From Phlebotomus papatasi (lineage: Eukaryota > Arthropoda > Insecta > Diptera > Psychodidae): a DNA stretch of 64,000 nucleotides. Position 1 is the stretch's first letter. Every line of letters begins with the position of its first letter. Position numbers and translations under genes: made by a program. The stretch spans positions 43,338,627 through 43,402,626 of the forward strand of contig NC_077223.1 in the NCBI RefSeq assembly GCF_024763615.1, given 5' to 3'. Shown here piece by piece: positions 52,493-62,267 of the stretch. The notes under the pieces were generated by a model, which was given only the letters and a program-made list of their open reading frames with translations, had not been told where the DNA came from and ran no database searches.

Positions 52493-55400
52493 TATTAATG
52501 ACGTTTCGATTGTGGAATCCATTTCAACAAAAGGATGTCAGAGGTATTGAGAGTCCACAAATCACTTATGTTTTGACTGTGGAACTTCTTCCGTTGCCAC
52601 TTAAGTGGTGAATTGATTTGTTGTTCATTTGGTAGGCCTTCCACAAGAATAAGCAGCATGTAAAACTTTCAGCTGACACTTCATATTTTGCCTTCGGTTT
52701 AGAATTCTGTAGAATGTTCCACAACAAAATCTAAATTCCACAAGAGCGTTTTAACCGTGGAATTCGTTTCAATACGAGACTTATGTTCCACAGCCGAGAC
52801 ACTTGCGTTGGAACTTTGATGATGGAGTGAATGTTCGAAAACATGTTTACAAAACAACAGCGATTGTGCGCATCCCATTATATATTTAATTATTCTTTAG
52901 GGTCTCTGGGTTTTTCAGTATATCTTGGACAATAAGTTTGAGTGGTTTGAGTGAGTACTGATTAAACTGATTTGACACAATCAATTAACTTAATTTTCTC
53001 TTTATTTTAATTTAAAGCAAAAAAAAAAATGATTGTTTGACTCTAAAATTATTTAACTTTGTGTAAAATCCTTTCTTATAAATGTAAGAAGGGTATGAGG
53101 GGAGAAAAAAAACTCTCACGGAGGTTATATAAAAAGAACTCAAAACCCAAGAGACCATCTTCAGAGGTATCTGATTGACATGGACCAAGAAAGCACACTT
53201 CGAGCGAATTTTATCAGAAGGAGAGAAGATGAAGAAAAAAATAGGAAATGTGTGCCTTAAAATATTGATATTAGAAAGGAAATATTTTATGCAAAAACTA
53301 CATGGTATATCTCCTATTTCTTTTTTGGGTTCATTGAAATTCCATGAAGTCGTCGACACGATAAGAAGATGTATTATTAACGAAAATATTATATCGATAT
53401 GCGTCTCCTTCGTGTAATAACAGCCCTCTCTGAATGCTTTAATATTGGACGAAGAGTGAACGAGTTTAAAAAGAAAACCAAATTTGTAGAAAATGTAACA
53501 TTGTGAATTATATAATATCTTATTGGGACCATAATTGTTTTGTAAAAAAAAAAAGAAAAAAGATGAAAAAATTCTCTGTGTGAGTAGAGACTTCCCTCCA
53601 AAATATTTAAAAAGAAAAAAGTGAAGAAATTTACCCAAAAAGAGTGTTAAAAAATCCTTAAAAATTCAATGTCAAATGTATAGAGTCAATTTCCTAATAT
53701 CCTATATATTTAAATGAAAATATCCTGGGGATGAACTAAATGAAGAAAAAAATGAGAGATTTTTGTGCTATCCGTCCCTTTATTCCCAAATTTTCAAAGT
53801 CAAACAAAAGAGTTTGAATGAGAAAATAAAATTATTTATCATAGATAGATAGCATTTAATTGAATTTATCTCCTAGAAACATTCATCATTCTATCCTCTT
53901 CAGATATTCAAAGGTGAATAAGAAATCTAGAAAACAAAAATGAGAACACAGTTTATAAATAGTTTTCTCCAAAAGTGTATATTTTTGCTCAAAATAGAAT
54001 TTATACAACTGTTTAAATACATTATATGAAAAATTAATACATTTTTATCCACTGAGATGATTCATGAGACAGCTAAAAGAAAATGGAAAACAAATTAAGC
54101 CCTTTTTCCTCTGTGTTTGATCAGCTCTCGATTGCCTCAACAATTGTTAAAATATTAATTAAATAACGGTAATAAAACAAAATAAAATCTTTAAGTAACA
54201 CAATAAATAGTAACGATGAGTGAAGATTTTCATGAGAGACGCATTAGCTGGGAGGACATCAGGCTTTAAAATTTCGTGAAAATTGCACGGATTGTGAAAT
54301 TTATTGAAAAAAATTGAAATTTACAATTATGGGATCAATTACAATTGCAACGAATGTAATTGCACAAATTGCAGCTACAGCATTATGAAAAAGCCTAATT
54401 AAAGACTAAATTAATTAAATTAATATAGGAAAGGTATAAAAGCTTAAAAAATTGAGGTTAAAAATCATTAAATTAAACTTAAAAAATTCTTTATGTTATT
54501 TGTATACTTTGTTTTTAATTTTGTGCTACTCCATGAATTTATGGCTAACATCAATTGACCGTTCTGTGAAATTTAATAAAAATAATATGAAAAAATAAAG
54601 AAAAAATCTGACTAATAGAAAAATAATTCAACCAGGGGCCTCTCGACATTTCATTTTCCCATACGTTTTTGCATAGAGGCACTGAAGACTATTGGCAAGT
54701 TTTTTCCTAAAGAGAATTGACTTATCAGTCTGATACATTTCGAAATCGTGCATTAAAAGCTATCTAAAAATACATATTTCATTATGCTCGCTGAAATAAT
54801 ACAAGAACTACGAGCAAATTTGTTTAAAGCGCGGTGCAATATCTGCAAAATTTTTACAAGGAAAAGTGAAAAATAGCTTCACTTTTTATTAGGCTTGATT
54901 GGCCCCTGATTAAACAAATGATAAGCTTAGGGATAGTCAAGAACTGTATTAAAACTATTAATATCCGTTACTGTAAAATGTAGTACATGGATTAGGGATT
55001 AATGAACGTCAAACCGTTTGAAATCCAACATTTTTTTGGTTATGTAAGAAGTTTCTGGAATTCATCCTCACTTGGCTGAATGGCATTCTCCCTATATAAG
55101 CGTACGTTCCAAAAAAGTTACAATGAGAAATAATTACAGCAACTTTTGGAGCACGTTTGATTTAATAAAAACGTCCAAAATGTGAAGAATATCAACAAAC
55201 GTTTTAAAATTTTACTAACGTTTTATATTTTATGTCAAACGGACAAAGAGCAAAGGTATAAGAGAGAGTCTACTGTATTTAATACGGCTATAAAGAATTT
55301 CATTAGATTTACACAAATGGCTCATTAGTACAAATAGGACATGAAAAGGCTCTCTATCGCTAAGACGGCGATCGTCACGATAAGTAGAGTTCCAATATTT

Positions 55401-56619
55401 GCAAAATATTGCGCTTGAGAAACATTTGTCGATCTTGTAATAGATTTTTAAAGAGTTCTATCGCAATCTTTAGTGAGAATTAATGTAAAATTTACCCTTT
55501 CGATTTTTTGTTTAAACCTTGTTAAATAAAATTCAAGAATTAATGTCTGCTGTATCAGATTTACAATTGCTATACAACAATTTTAACACATGAATTGAAG
55601 CTTAAATAACTAAAGGAGTTATTAAGTATGGCTCTCAAACTAAAGCTGCAATTCGGCGATTTTTGTGGAAAAACTCTTGTGAAATGACAAATTTTTCTAC
55701 TCACAATTCACTAAAATAACTTGTTCAATTCTCCTTGGATTTTACGTTTCTAGATTTTCAGTATCGCGGAAAAATTGTCATACTTTCAATCAAAATTTAT
55801 GTAATATTAAAATAAAACAATCAAGAATTCACTTGAATTGTAAACCATTTCAAGACCTTTCCAGTCATGCTAATTTCTTCGAGATCGGTTACATCTTTTG
55901 TATTAGAAAATTAAAAAAGTAATCTGTACAGAAAAAATGTTCTATGAGACCGCCAGATTTTTTTTTAATATGAGATTCGACTTGGTTTGTGACATTTAAA
56001 AGTGTCAGCAAGTTTAAGCGATTCAAGAAGAAAAGTTCGTGGAGAGCATGTCAGATCCAGTTGCGAACTGTAAAGCTCGAAGTTCCTTAAGATCAATTGA
56101 GGGGATCGAGCAAATACGTAAGCTAGTGCTAAAATAATTTGCAATATCCCTAAATATTCTTTCCACGATACGCATTACAAAAGGTAGTTGGTCTGCGCTA
56201 ACGTAATCATTTTTTCTTTTCATCTGAAAGGTTTAAGACATTGTTATTGTACTTTTAAGAAAAAAAAAGAATATCTTGAAGAAAACTAAGCTTTTCTTTA
56301 ATTTCCAATTATCCGACGATCGATTTCAAAAACTCCTTGTGCTATGTACGATAATTTTAAAGGACTCAAACAAAAGCGATTGCGAATCCTTATCTCGGAG
56401 AAAGGATGTTAGAAAATTCACAGTGTTCTGTCAAAGCGAGTGACATCTTCTAAATCTCAATCCTCAATAAAGTAGAGATAGAATATGTTCTGTGTCTATC
56501 CAGAATTGAACAGGGGACCGCTCTCTTTCTAATCTGAAATGGAAATCCACAGTCGGCTAGTCTGGAAGAATTTTCAGACTGGGAAGCTCTGAAACTCTGT
56601 GATAAAGCATTTGTCTAGA
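52493..56619. other. AT-rich, no gene accepted
   Basis: 52500-52850 carries an old repeat (ttccacaag, tgtggaactt words). 53000-54900 is AT-rich and free of recognisable elements. It contains a 208-codon - strand ORF (53012-53638) dominated by Phe, Ile, Lys and Asn codons, with no domain. An isolated family D right end (agagagtctactgtattt) lies at 55261-55279. No exon is supported. Confidence 0.45.
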
Positions 56620-56843
56620 TACAGTAGACTCTCTCTCAGTTGGACATTTGGGGCAAAATGTCATCCGATGTCATTGTATGTCATTGTAAATTCCACAAAA
56701 AGCGCTCAATTATAAAAAATCACGATAAAATAAGAGAAAATACAGCGATATTAAGCAAATTTGCTTCATAATTAAACGTGAAAATTGGCAACAAAGTTTT
56801 TCGCCAGATTGAAAAAGAGCCCATTGAGCGAGAGTGTACTATA
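56620..56843. mobile_element. MITE family D, copy 3
   Basis: Left end TACAGTAGACTCTCTCTCAG. Right end gagcgagagtgtactata, which is more eroded. Interior matches copies 1 and 2 in order. Confidence 0.8.
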
Positions 56844-56844
56844 G

Positions 56845-57000
56845 CGAGAGGTCCCGGGTTCGATCCTAGACGATGGCTGGGGTTTTTCCTATATCTATTC
56901 AGATGAAGATCGAGATTTGAGCGTCTCTCGACCTAACATAAGCTTATAATACCGTAGATGCAGGTGATTTTTCCCCTTTGCTGTTAGTAAGCTTCTCCTT
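56845..57000 (+). repeat. tRNA-derived SINE fragment
   Basis: Contains a B-box CCCGGGTTCGATCCTAGA followed by gatggctggggtttttccta, similar to the text after the B-box at 28598-28640. No A-box is visible because the family D element ends where it should lie; the SINE may be 5' truncated by that insertion. Confidence 0.5.
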
Positions 57001-57192
57001 AATTTTGGCATTTAAGGATGGTCTTTATCTATCCGACATGGTAGATCGGATCGCCAGAGAAAAGAATTAAAGAATAGAAAAGAATTAAAGAAAAGTTTAC
57101 TAATAGCAGGACACAAAGTCACCTTCATCTGCAGTAGAAAATGTTTTTAAGCTTACCAAGTTCAACTCAAGATGTTAAGAATAAACCACTTG

Positions 57193-57635
57193 TACAGTAG
57201 ACTCGCTAATTCGGCTCTTTTAACCCTTTAAGGACGATTGGGTCACCGGTGACCCAAAAATGAAATTTTTCCTACGACCTCCTAAAGATGTATTTTGCTC
57301 TAAAAAGTCAGAAAAAGTGATTTTTTCTGACCCCCGATTTTAAACCTTCTCGTCCTTAAAGGGTTAAGATCGGGCTACTTTTTAATTTGGTCGGCAGTTA
57401 AATTGAAAAAAAAAGTTTGTAAACATGTTTCAAGTTTGATTATGATTACCAAATGAAGCAAATATGCTCAAATTTGCCATGGTTTGTCTTAGTTCTGATG
57501 TGTTTTTGCAATATTAAGGAGTTTTCATGAAATTTACCATAAATATGAGTATGTAAACTCGATTTGTGTATGCAGATGAACAAAAAATCGTTGCAATTCA
57601 AAAAGTTTGTTGCCCGAATTTGAGAGAGATATCAC
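57193..57635. mobile_element. family D relative, interrupted
   Basis: Starts TACAGTAGACTCGCTAATTC, then GGCTCTTT, and carries ttgcccgaatttgagagaga near 57609-57630 as the inverted side. Family Q copy 3 is inserted at a TTAA within it. Confidence 0.55.
57234..57363. mobile_element. piggyBac-like MITE, family Q, copy 3
   Basis: TTAA lies at 57230-57233 and 57364-57367. Begins CCCTTTAAGGACGATTGGGT, then CACCGGTGACCC; ends TTCTCGTCCTTAAAGGG. About 130 bases, nested in a family D relative. Confidence 0.85.
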
Positions 57636-57644
57636 TGGACGAAT

Positions 57645-58378
57645 TTTACGGCGTTATCATACTTGCACATTAAAATTTTAATGTGATTTATATTAATTGT
57701 CGCTTGTGAGCGTCCAAATATGTTATTTGTGTTTTTGAGTCACTTAATATTTGAGGTTTTTCTATTTACAGTAGAGTCTCGCTATAGGCCATCGCTCTAT
57801 AGTCCACAATTTATCGACCGTTGATTTCAAAAACACTGATTTTATGTTAGGTTATGTTTTTAGTATGCAACAAGCATAATTATTTTAATATTTTTGGCAA
57901 ACTTTATTAAGTAGTTGTGATAATTGTGATCCATAATGAAGAGAGCAAGGACAAGTACCACAATCGTAAAGAAAGTGGAAGCCGTCGAGGAATTTCAATA
58001 CTAAAAGTCGTTGATAATTTTAAAAAATTACATGGACTATAGTGCGACACAAGTGTCAAATCTGAAACCAAATATGGACTATAACGAGACTCTACTGTAT
58101 TGATAAAGAAGTGGACTTAGCCTGCAAAAATAAGTTTAAATTTACCTAAAGCATAAATATTTTTCACATTAAAAAATTAAAGAGAAAATCGCATTAATGC
58201 TATAAATCAATTTATATCAAATTTTGCGGGCCAAGTCTACCTTTTTATCAACAAATAGATCAAATTTTGAATATAAAATGATTCAAACACACAAATTACA
58301 CATTTGGACTCTCACCAGCGACAATTAATGTGAATCATATTAAAATTTTAATGTGCAAATGTGATAACACAGTTACGG
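57645..58378. repeat. large palindrome split by a TACAGTAGAGTC element
   Basis: Outer words gttatcatacttgcacatta, then aaattttaatgtg, pair with cattaaaattttaatgtgca...gtgataac at the right. Inner words tgataaagaagtggacttag (58102) pair with caagtctacctttttatcaa (58236). The left arm is cut at 57767 by the element 57767-58099; the right arm is uncut (58172-58372). Confidence 0.7.
57767..58099. mobile_element. MITE with TACAGTAGAGTCTCG ends
   Basis: TACAGTAGAGTCTCGCTATA at the left and TATAACGAGACTCTACTGTA at the right. Ends resemble family D, but the interior differs (ggccatcgctctatagtcca / atggactata). The uncut right arm of the host palindrome shows a single ctatttgttgataa where this element sits, giving a TA target. 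Confidence 0.8.
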
Positions 58379-58892
58379 TCAATTAAATTTAGCCAAAATT
58401 TTTGAGGTTATCTCGAATTTCTGTCGTCTTTTCTATTCAAAATTTCTCATTTTTCTTTTAAATGAATTTATTGAAAATTTTTAAAATTAAACGATTGAGG
58501 TTTAAAACTTCGAAACACTGAATCTTTCAGAAATAATGCGCATTGAAAATTTCACAATTTTGCGCAACACTAGAGCCCATATTGGCGCCAAGATGATCTT
58601 TATGCGGTCACCCAGTTGCATGCAACACTCTCATGGAATCTACGCCACAAAAATTGCAACAAGTAATACGAGTTCTAGAACCAAAAAAAAACTGAGTTAA
58701 TTGATTGAGAATGATCTTGAATTCATTAGATTAAGTGTATCTTGTGACAAATTAACTTGCTGTAAATATAATTGTAATAACATGTAAAACTCTTAAACAG
58801 AAACTGATGGACGGATGATGAATTTACCCAAAAATCAATTACAATATGATCTTATGGAAGATTTTTTTGTTGTTTTTGTCTTTTCTTGTCCT
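58379..58892. other. probable 3' flank of the - strand gene
   Basis: AT-rich. On the - strand an AATAAA complement is present near 58468, about 420 bases beyond the stop; it may be the polyadenylation signal. No element recognised. Confidence 0.4.
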
Positions 58893-59396
58893 TCAAATGT
58901 GATTTTGACCATTGGACTGGGGTTCAGGATCACGGGGAGCAAAATTGCGCGCCTCAGCATAATCCCGGACATCAGAACGATTGCGTTCGGGTTTGATGCG
59001 AATATCCGTTGGATCTGTTTCGAATTTTCCACTCCATTGAACTGGAAGGATTTCTGGTTCAGTGCAGAATCCATAGAATTGAGATGTGTCTGAGGTATTT
59101 CGATCAGGACGATAGTAGGTTTGTGTGGGTCCAGCAAAGGTTCCATCCCATGCTACAGGAAGTACTTCTGGTTCAGTGGTGTAGCCATAGAATTGATTTC
59201 CAGTGGCATAGACGGGCTTCTTGTCACCTTGACCACTTTGGCGTGGGTGGCCCTTGGCCGTGGTGACATCATCGTGTCCGGAAGTATTTTGTGCATCATC
59301 CTGATGGGGAATCACTTTGGGTTTCTCATACACAAATTTGCCATTCCATCCGCCAATTTTGATGGGAATATCATCATCTCGGTGTCTTCGGGGCAT
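58893..59396 (-). CDS. small protein with three W-x-G-x-F repeats
   Basis: A 167-residue ORF without introns, starting at the ATG at 59396 (context TCAAAATG; start MPRRHRDDDIPIKIGG). A longer frame needs a non-ATG start and is not preferred. Three units carry a Trp-x-Gly-x-Phe core: GGWNGKFVYEKPKVIP near residues 14-29, then EPEVLPVAWDGTFAGP and EPEILPVQWSGKFETD. The second and third also share YG-(Y/F)-x-TEPE before the core and RPDRN or KPERN after it. Acidic, Pro-rich and very soluble in composition, with no signal peptide or membrane segment. Balanced base composition against AT-rich flanks and the internal repeat argue for a real gene. I do not recognise the family. Confidence 0.75.
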   Translation of the reverse strand: MPRRHRDDDIPIKIGGWNGKFVYEKPKVIPHQDDAQNTSGHDDVTTAKGHPRQSGQGDKKPVYATGNQFYGYTTEPEVLPVAWDGTFAGPTQTYYRPDRNTSDTSQFYGFCTEPEILPVQWSGKFETDPTDIRIKPERNRSDVRDYAEARNFAPRDPEPQSNGQNHI

Positions 59397-59495
59397 TTTG
59401 AGGAAGAAGTTATATCCACTAATATTTACACTCAATTACCTCGCACTTTTATCACTTGTTTAACGGATGAGAGACGCACAAGCACTGATTGAATA
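59397..59495 (-). promoter_or_regulatory. initiator-like start and 5' UTR
   Basis: On the - strand the text ATTCAATCAGTGCTTGTGCG contains the arthropod initiator TCAGT, with its A at 59486. That would give a 90-base 5' leader before the ATG at 59396. No TATA box at the usual distance. Based on motif only. Confidence 0.45.
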
Positions 59496-59532
59496 CCGTG
59501 TGGTGACATGTAGTTAAATCTCTCCCACAAGA

Positions 59533-59889
59533 CTAGCCCGTACGAGGCAAAAGCGTGATGGTTTTGGCGCGAAAACTGTGTAGGAGCAATGACGCATCGA
59601 AGGAGAGATCCGAGAATGGCTGAACAACACCTACATCACCTTCACGGGCCAACCATGGGACCCCGTTCAATTCCTTAAAAGTCGCAGCACTAGCTGGAGA
59701 GATTAACCCAGACACATCTCACGACATGCCCCAAATTGTGCCCCCGGGGCCCCTTGGGATGGGACCTTTTTTCCAGCTCAAACGCGGACGCTTTCAATGC
59801 ATAACCATCATGGCACGGAGGGAAAAGTACTTACCTTGGTGGCGCGCAATTTCAATGCTGCGGGCATCTGCGAGAGCGTAGCTGGGCAT
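59533..59889 (-). CDS. candidate two-exon ORF, function unknown
   Basis: Exon 1 is 59889-59835: ATG, then PSYALADARSIEIARHQ, ending in donor CCAAG|GTAAGT. Exon 2 is 59693-59533 after acceptor TTAATCTCTCCAG. Phase 1 joins cleanly and reads 71 residues to a TAG, including FKELNGVPWLAREGDVG. The intron is 141 bases and the base composition is balanced. Splice signals are good on both sides. It may be a small gene, or the leader region of the gene at 58893-59396, whose initiator lies about 47 bases beyond the stop. No known family recognised. Confidence 0.4.
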
Positions 59890-59896
59890 GACGTCA
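59889..59896. promoter_or_regulatory. TGACGTCA (CRE-type palindrome)
   Basis: A perfect 8-base CREB/ATF-type site overlaps the ATG of the candidate ORF read on the - strand. If it acts as a promoter element, transcription would begin downstream of that ATG; if the ATG is used, the site is coincidental. Confidence 0.4.
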
Positions 59897-60447
59897 GCGT
59901 CTTGGACAAATATGGTATTGTCTGGATTGGAGAGAAACTCACTTGACTTGCTGGGTGTCTCGCAGAGAGCCACTGAACCCGTCCTCAGCACTCTTAACAG
60001 AAAATTTCCAATTGATATTCACTCTGGCAGCAATACCATAACAATTTCTCAGTTTTGGCATCAACACTGCAAACACCAAAAAGTTGGTGAAATGAAAAAT
60101 TATTTCCAAATATTTAAATGGGAAAAAAATAAGAGATCTTTTAGATTGCAGAGGCGGTATTTCCTAATTGGGAGACTGATCTTGTGAGTTCAGATATAAG
60201 CCGACAGTTCAAAGTCTTATTTTGGAGTCAGATTTTAGCTTTTAGCTTCAAAAGAAAGACTTTGCCAAAAAATCAACAAGTGGTTCAGCCTTGAATTGCA
60301 TGCTTTGTAACTCTTGTAAGTATCTATTTTTCTACCTATTGTTGTGAAATTTCAGTCAAAAAATGTACCCGGAATACTCATACTCACCTTTACTTAAATT
60401 AATCAGAAAACATTATGAGATTTCGGATTTTGGCAATCATAATCTAT
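59897..60447. other. no gene seen
   Basis: Sequence returns to AT-rich after about 60000. The + strand ORF at 59888-60187 is open only across the complement of the candidate exon. No repeat was recognised. Confidence 0.45.
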
Positions 60448-60916
60448 AGGGCGATGCGGGGCACCTTTGAATTGGAGCAGCTTTAAAAAGGAGCTTTTTC
60501 CTGCTATTTTTAAATGAAATTGAGCCTTATTAAGAAGTAATTTAGCTCCACAAACCAACTGTGAAGCTAAATTAGATCATGATAAGGCTCAATTTCATTT
60601 AAGAAGAGGAGTGACAAGTCCAATTTCAAACCTAGGGTAAAGTGATATAATTTGGAATTAGTGTTACAAGTTGGACAATTCGCCGGTACAAGTTGGACAT
60701 GGCTTTTTTCTTGATAAATACAGTACAAAATTTGTTTTTAAGCACAAGGAACCAAATTATAAAACTAAAGCATTAAAAATATACAAATAAAAATGAAGTA
60801 CTAAATTTATCAAGACAAAAAGCCCTGTCCAATTTGTACCATTGTCCAACTTGTACCACTGTCCAACTTGTACCACTTTACCCTACTCTAATTCGAAGGT
60901 GTCCCATTTCTCCCTA
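60448..60916. mobile_element. fold-back MITE, family J, copy 2 (interrupted)
   Basis: Left end AGGGCGATGCGGGGCACCTT, then TGAATTGGA. Right end TCTAATTCGAAGGTGTCCCA, then TTTCTCCCT. Inner arms aatgaaattgagccttatta and gataaggctcaatttcattt are inverted. A separate element (60635-60883) sits near the right end. Confidence 0.7.
60635..60883. mobile_element. MITE family K, nested in family J
   Basis: Ends GGGTAAAGTG and CACTTTACCC are exact complements flanked by TA (60633-60634, 60884-60885). Near each end are direct copies of gtacaagttggac or gtccaacttgtac; at the right, ccaacttgtaccactgt is tandemly repeated about three times with a 17-base period. Confidence 0.8.
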
Positions 60917-61112
60917 AATGACTCAAAAAAGCTAAAAATGAGCTTTTAAATAAATTAAGAGCAAAGTAAATTATTTTTAGCATTACACATATGAACAGAA
61001 AAATTAAAATCGATCAGTAAATAATTTAAGAAGAATGGGCAAAACTGTATGGCACAGATAGATCAACCCATCGCTGCTATGTTATATTTTTTTTGAAAAT
61101 TACCGAGACCTA

Positions 61113-61540
61113 GCGTAAGTGTGCCAAATTTCGGCATAGTTGCATGCAAGCGCCAAAGTCTCAAGTTTGAAATGTAATATCTTTAATAGAAATTGATTTT
61201 TTTTTATGCCTTCTACTTAAGGAGTGTTGCTTAGAACCTTGTAGACAGTTCATCGTCTTTATTTGCTCTAAAATTATTCTTAATAGATTTTAAAATGAAT
61301 AAAAATATAGACATAGCTTTGGTGCCCTATTTCGGCCACCTTCATTCTCATAGTTCCTCGCCCTTCGGGAATTATTCCAATGTCTTTTTCACGTCATCTC
61401 GTTTGTCGAAGCTACATTTTTTGTTATTCTTTTGCATTGTATAATCTATGGAGTATGTAAAAACTAAAAATTCATGGAAATTCGAGGAACAAAACAGGTG
61501 GCCGAAATTGCAAGCTGGCCGGAATTTGGCACACTTACCC
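61113..61540. mobile_element. TA-flanked MITE, family B, copy 3
   Basis: Begins GCGTAAGTGTGCCAAATTTC (one change from the family end) and ends GAATTTGGCACACTTACCC; TA on both sides. Collinear with copies 1 and 2. Confidence 0.85.
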
Positions 61541-62055
61541 TATGTTGAAAGGACGGTCAATCCTCGTGGTGCTCGTGGTATCAACGATATCCTTCTGAAA
61601 ATTAAGAATTTTGATATTTCATTTCTTTAAAAGAGGTGGCAAAGCGTCCGAGGCTTTGCGAGCTGCTCGAACTCTCGAGAAGGAGCTCTACCTTATATTC
61701 TTTTTGGCAATTTTCTTGGATTCTTACAGCAAATTAATTTCGATTATTTTGTCTACAAATTACCATAAAACCATTTTGAAGTTAAAAATTTTTCAAGAAG
61801 AGTGTTTTTAAAAAAAACATAATTATTTTAAATAATTTAATTTGACCAAATCGGTTGACAATTAGGCGTTTTGACCTTGAATAATCCAAGATGGTGATTT
61901 AATCGGTGTCGATGGATTAATGTTCATTTGGACTAACAACAAAATATATCCGAAAACCATTGAAATCGCTAGGGCCAGTTTTGAGATTATTCAAAAAAGG
62001 GGTGGCAAAGCGTCCCAGGATTTGCGAAATGCTCGAACTCGTGATTTAGATGATA
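61541..62055. repeat. U-family modules, local tandem
   Basis: Two copies of ggtggcaaagcgtcc, then aggctttgcg or aggatttgcg and ctcgaact, lie at 61633 and 61999, so the module repeats about 370 bases apart. The second copy continues, after the family E insertion, at 62268. Confidence 0.6.
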
Positions 62056-62267
62056 GAGGAAACTGGGGCACCACCAAACACGAGGTAGCACCAAACACTG
62101 CGATTTTTTAATCAGATATTCGACTTCTGAGGACAAGACTTACAGAAATTTATAGTCATTATACGGATGCTTGTCCACTGAAGAAATGGTCGAGATAGTC
62201 CAATTAGTTTATAAATAAAAATTAGTGTTTGGTGCTACCCCGTGTTTGGTGGTGCCCCAGTTTCCCC
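62056..62267. mobile_element. MITE family E, copy 2
   Basis: GAGGAAACTGGGGCACCACC at the left and GGTGGTGCCCCAGTTTCCCC at the right, with TA duplicated (62054-62055, 62268-62269). The same host text without the insert is at 3920-3950, proving the insertion site base by base. Confidence 0.9.

Noticed and set aside
53012..53638. 208-codon ORF on the - strand, the longest in the window
   Set aside because: Composition is what AT-rich DNA gives by chance (Phe, Ile, Lys, Asn, Tyr, with long Phe runs from T tracts). No domain, no conserved motif, no promoter or splice support.
59009..59492. 85- and 123-codon + strand ORFs over the small gene
   Set aside because: Antisense shadows of the - strand gene, whose frame shows an internal protein repeat.
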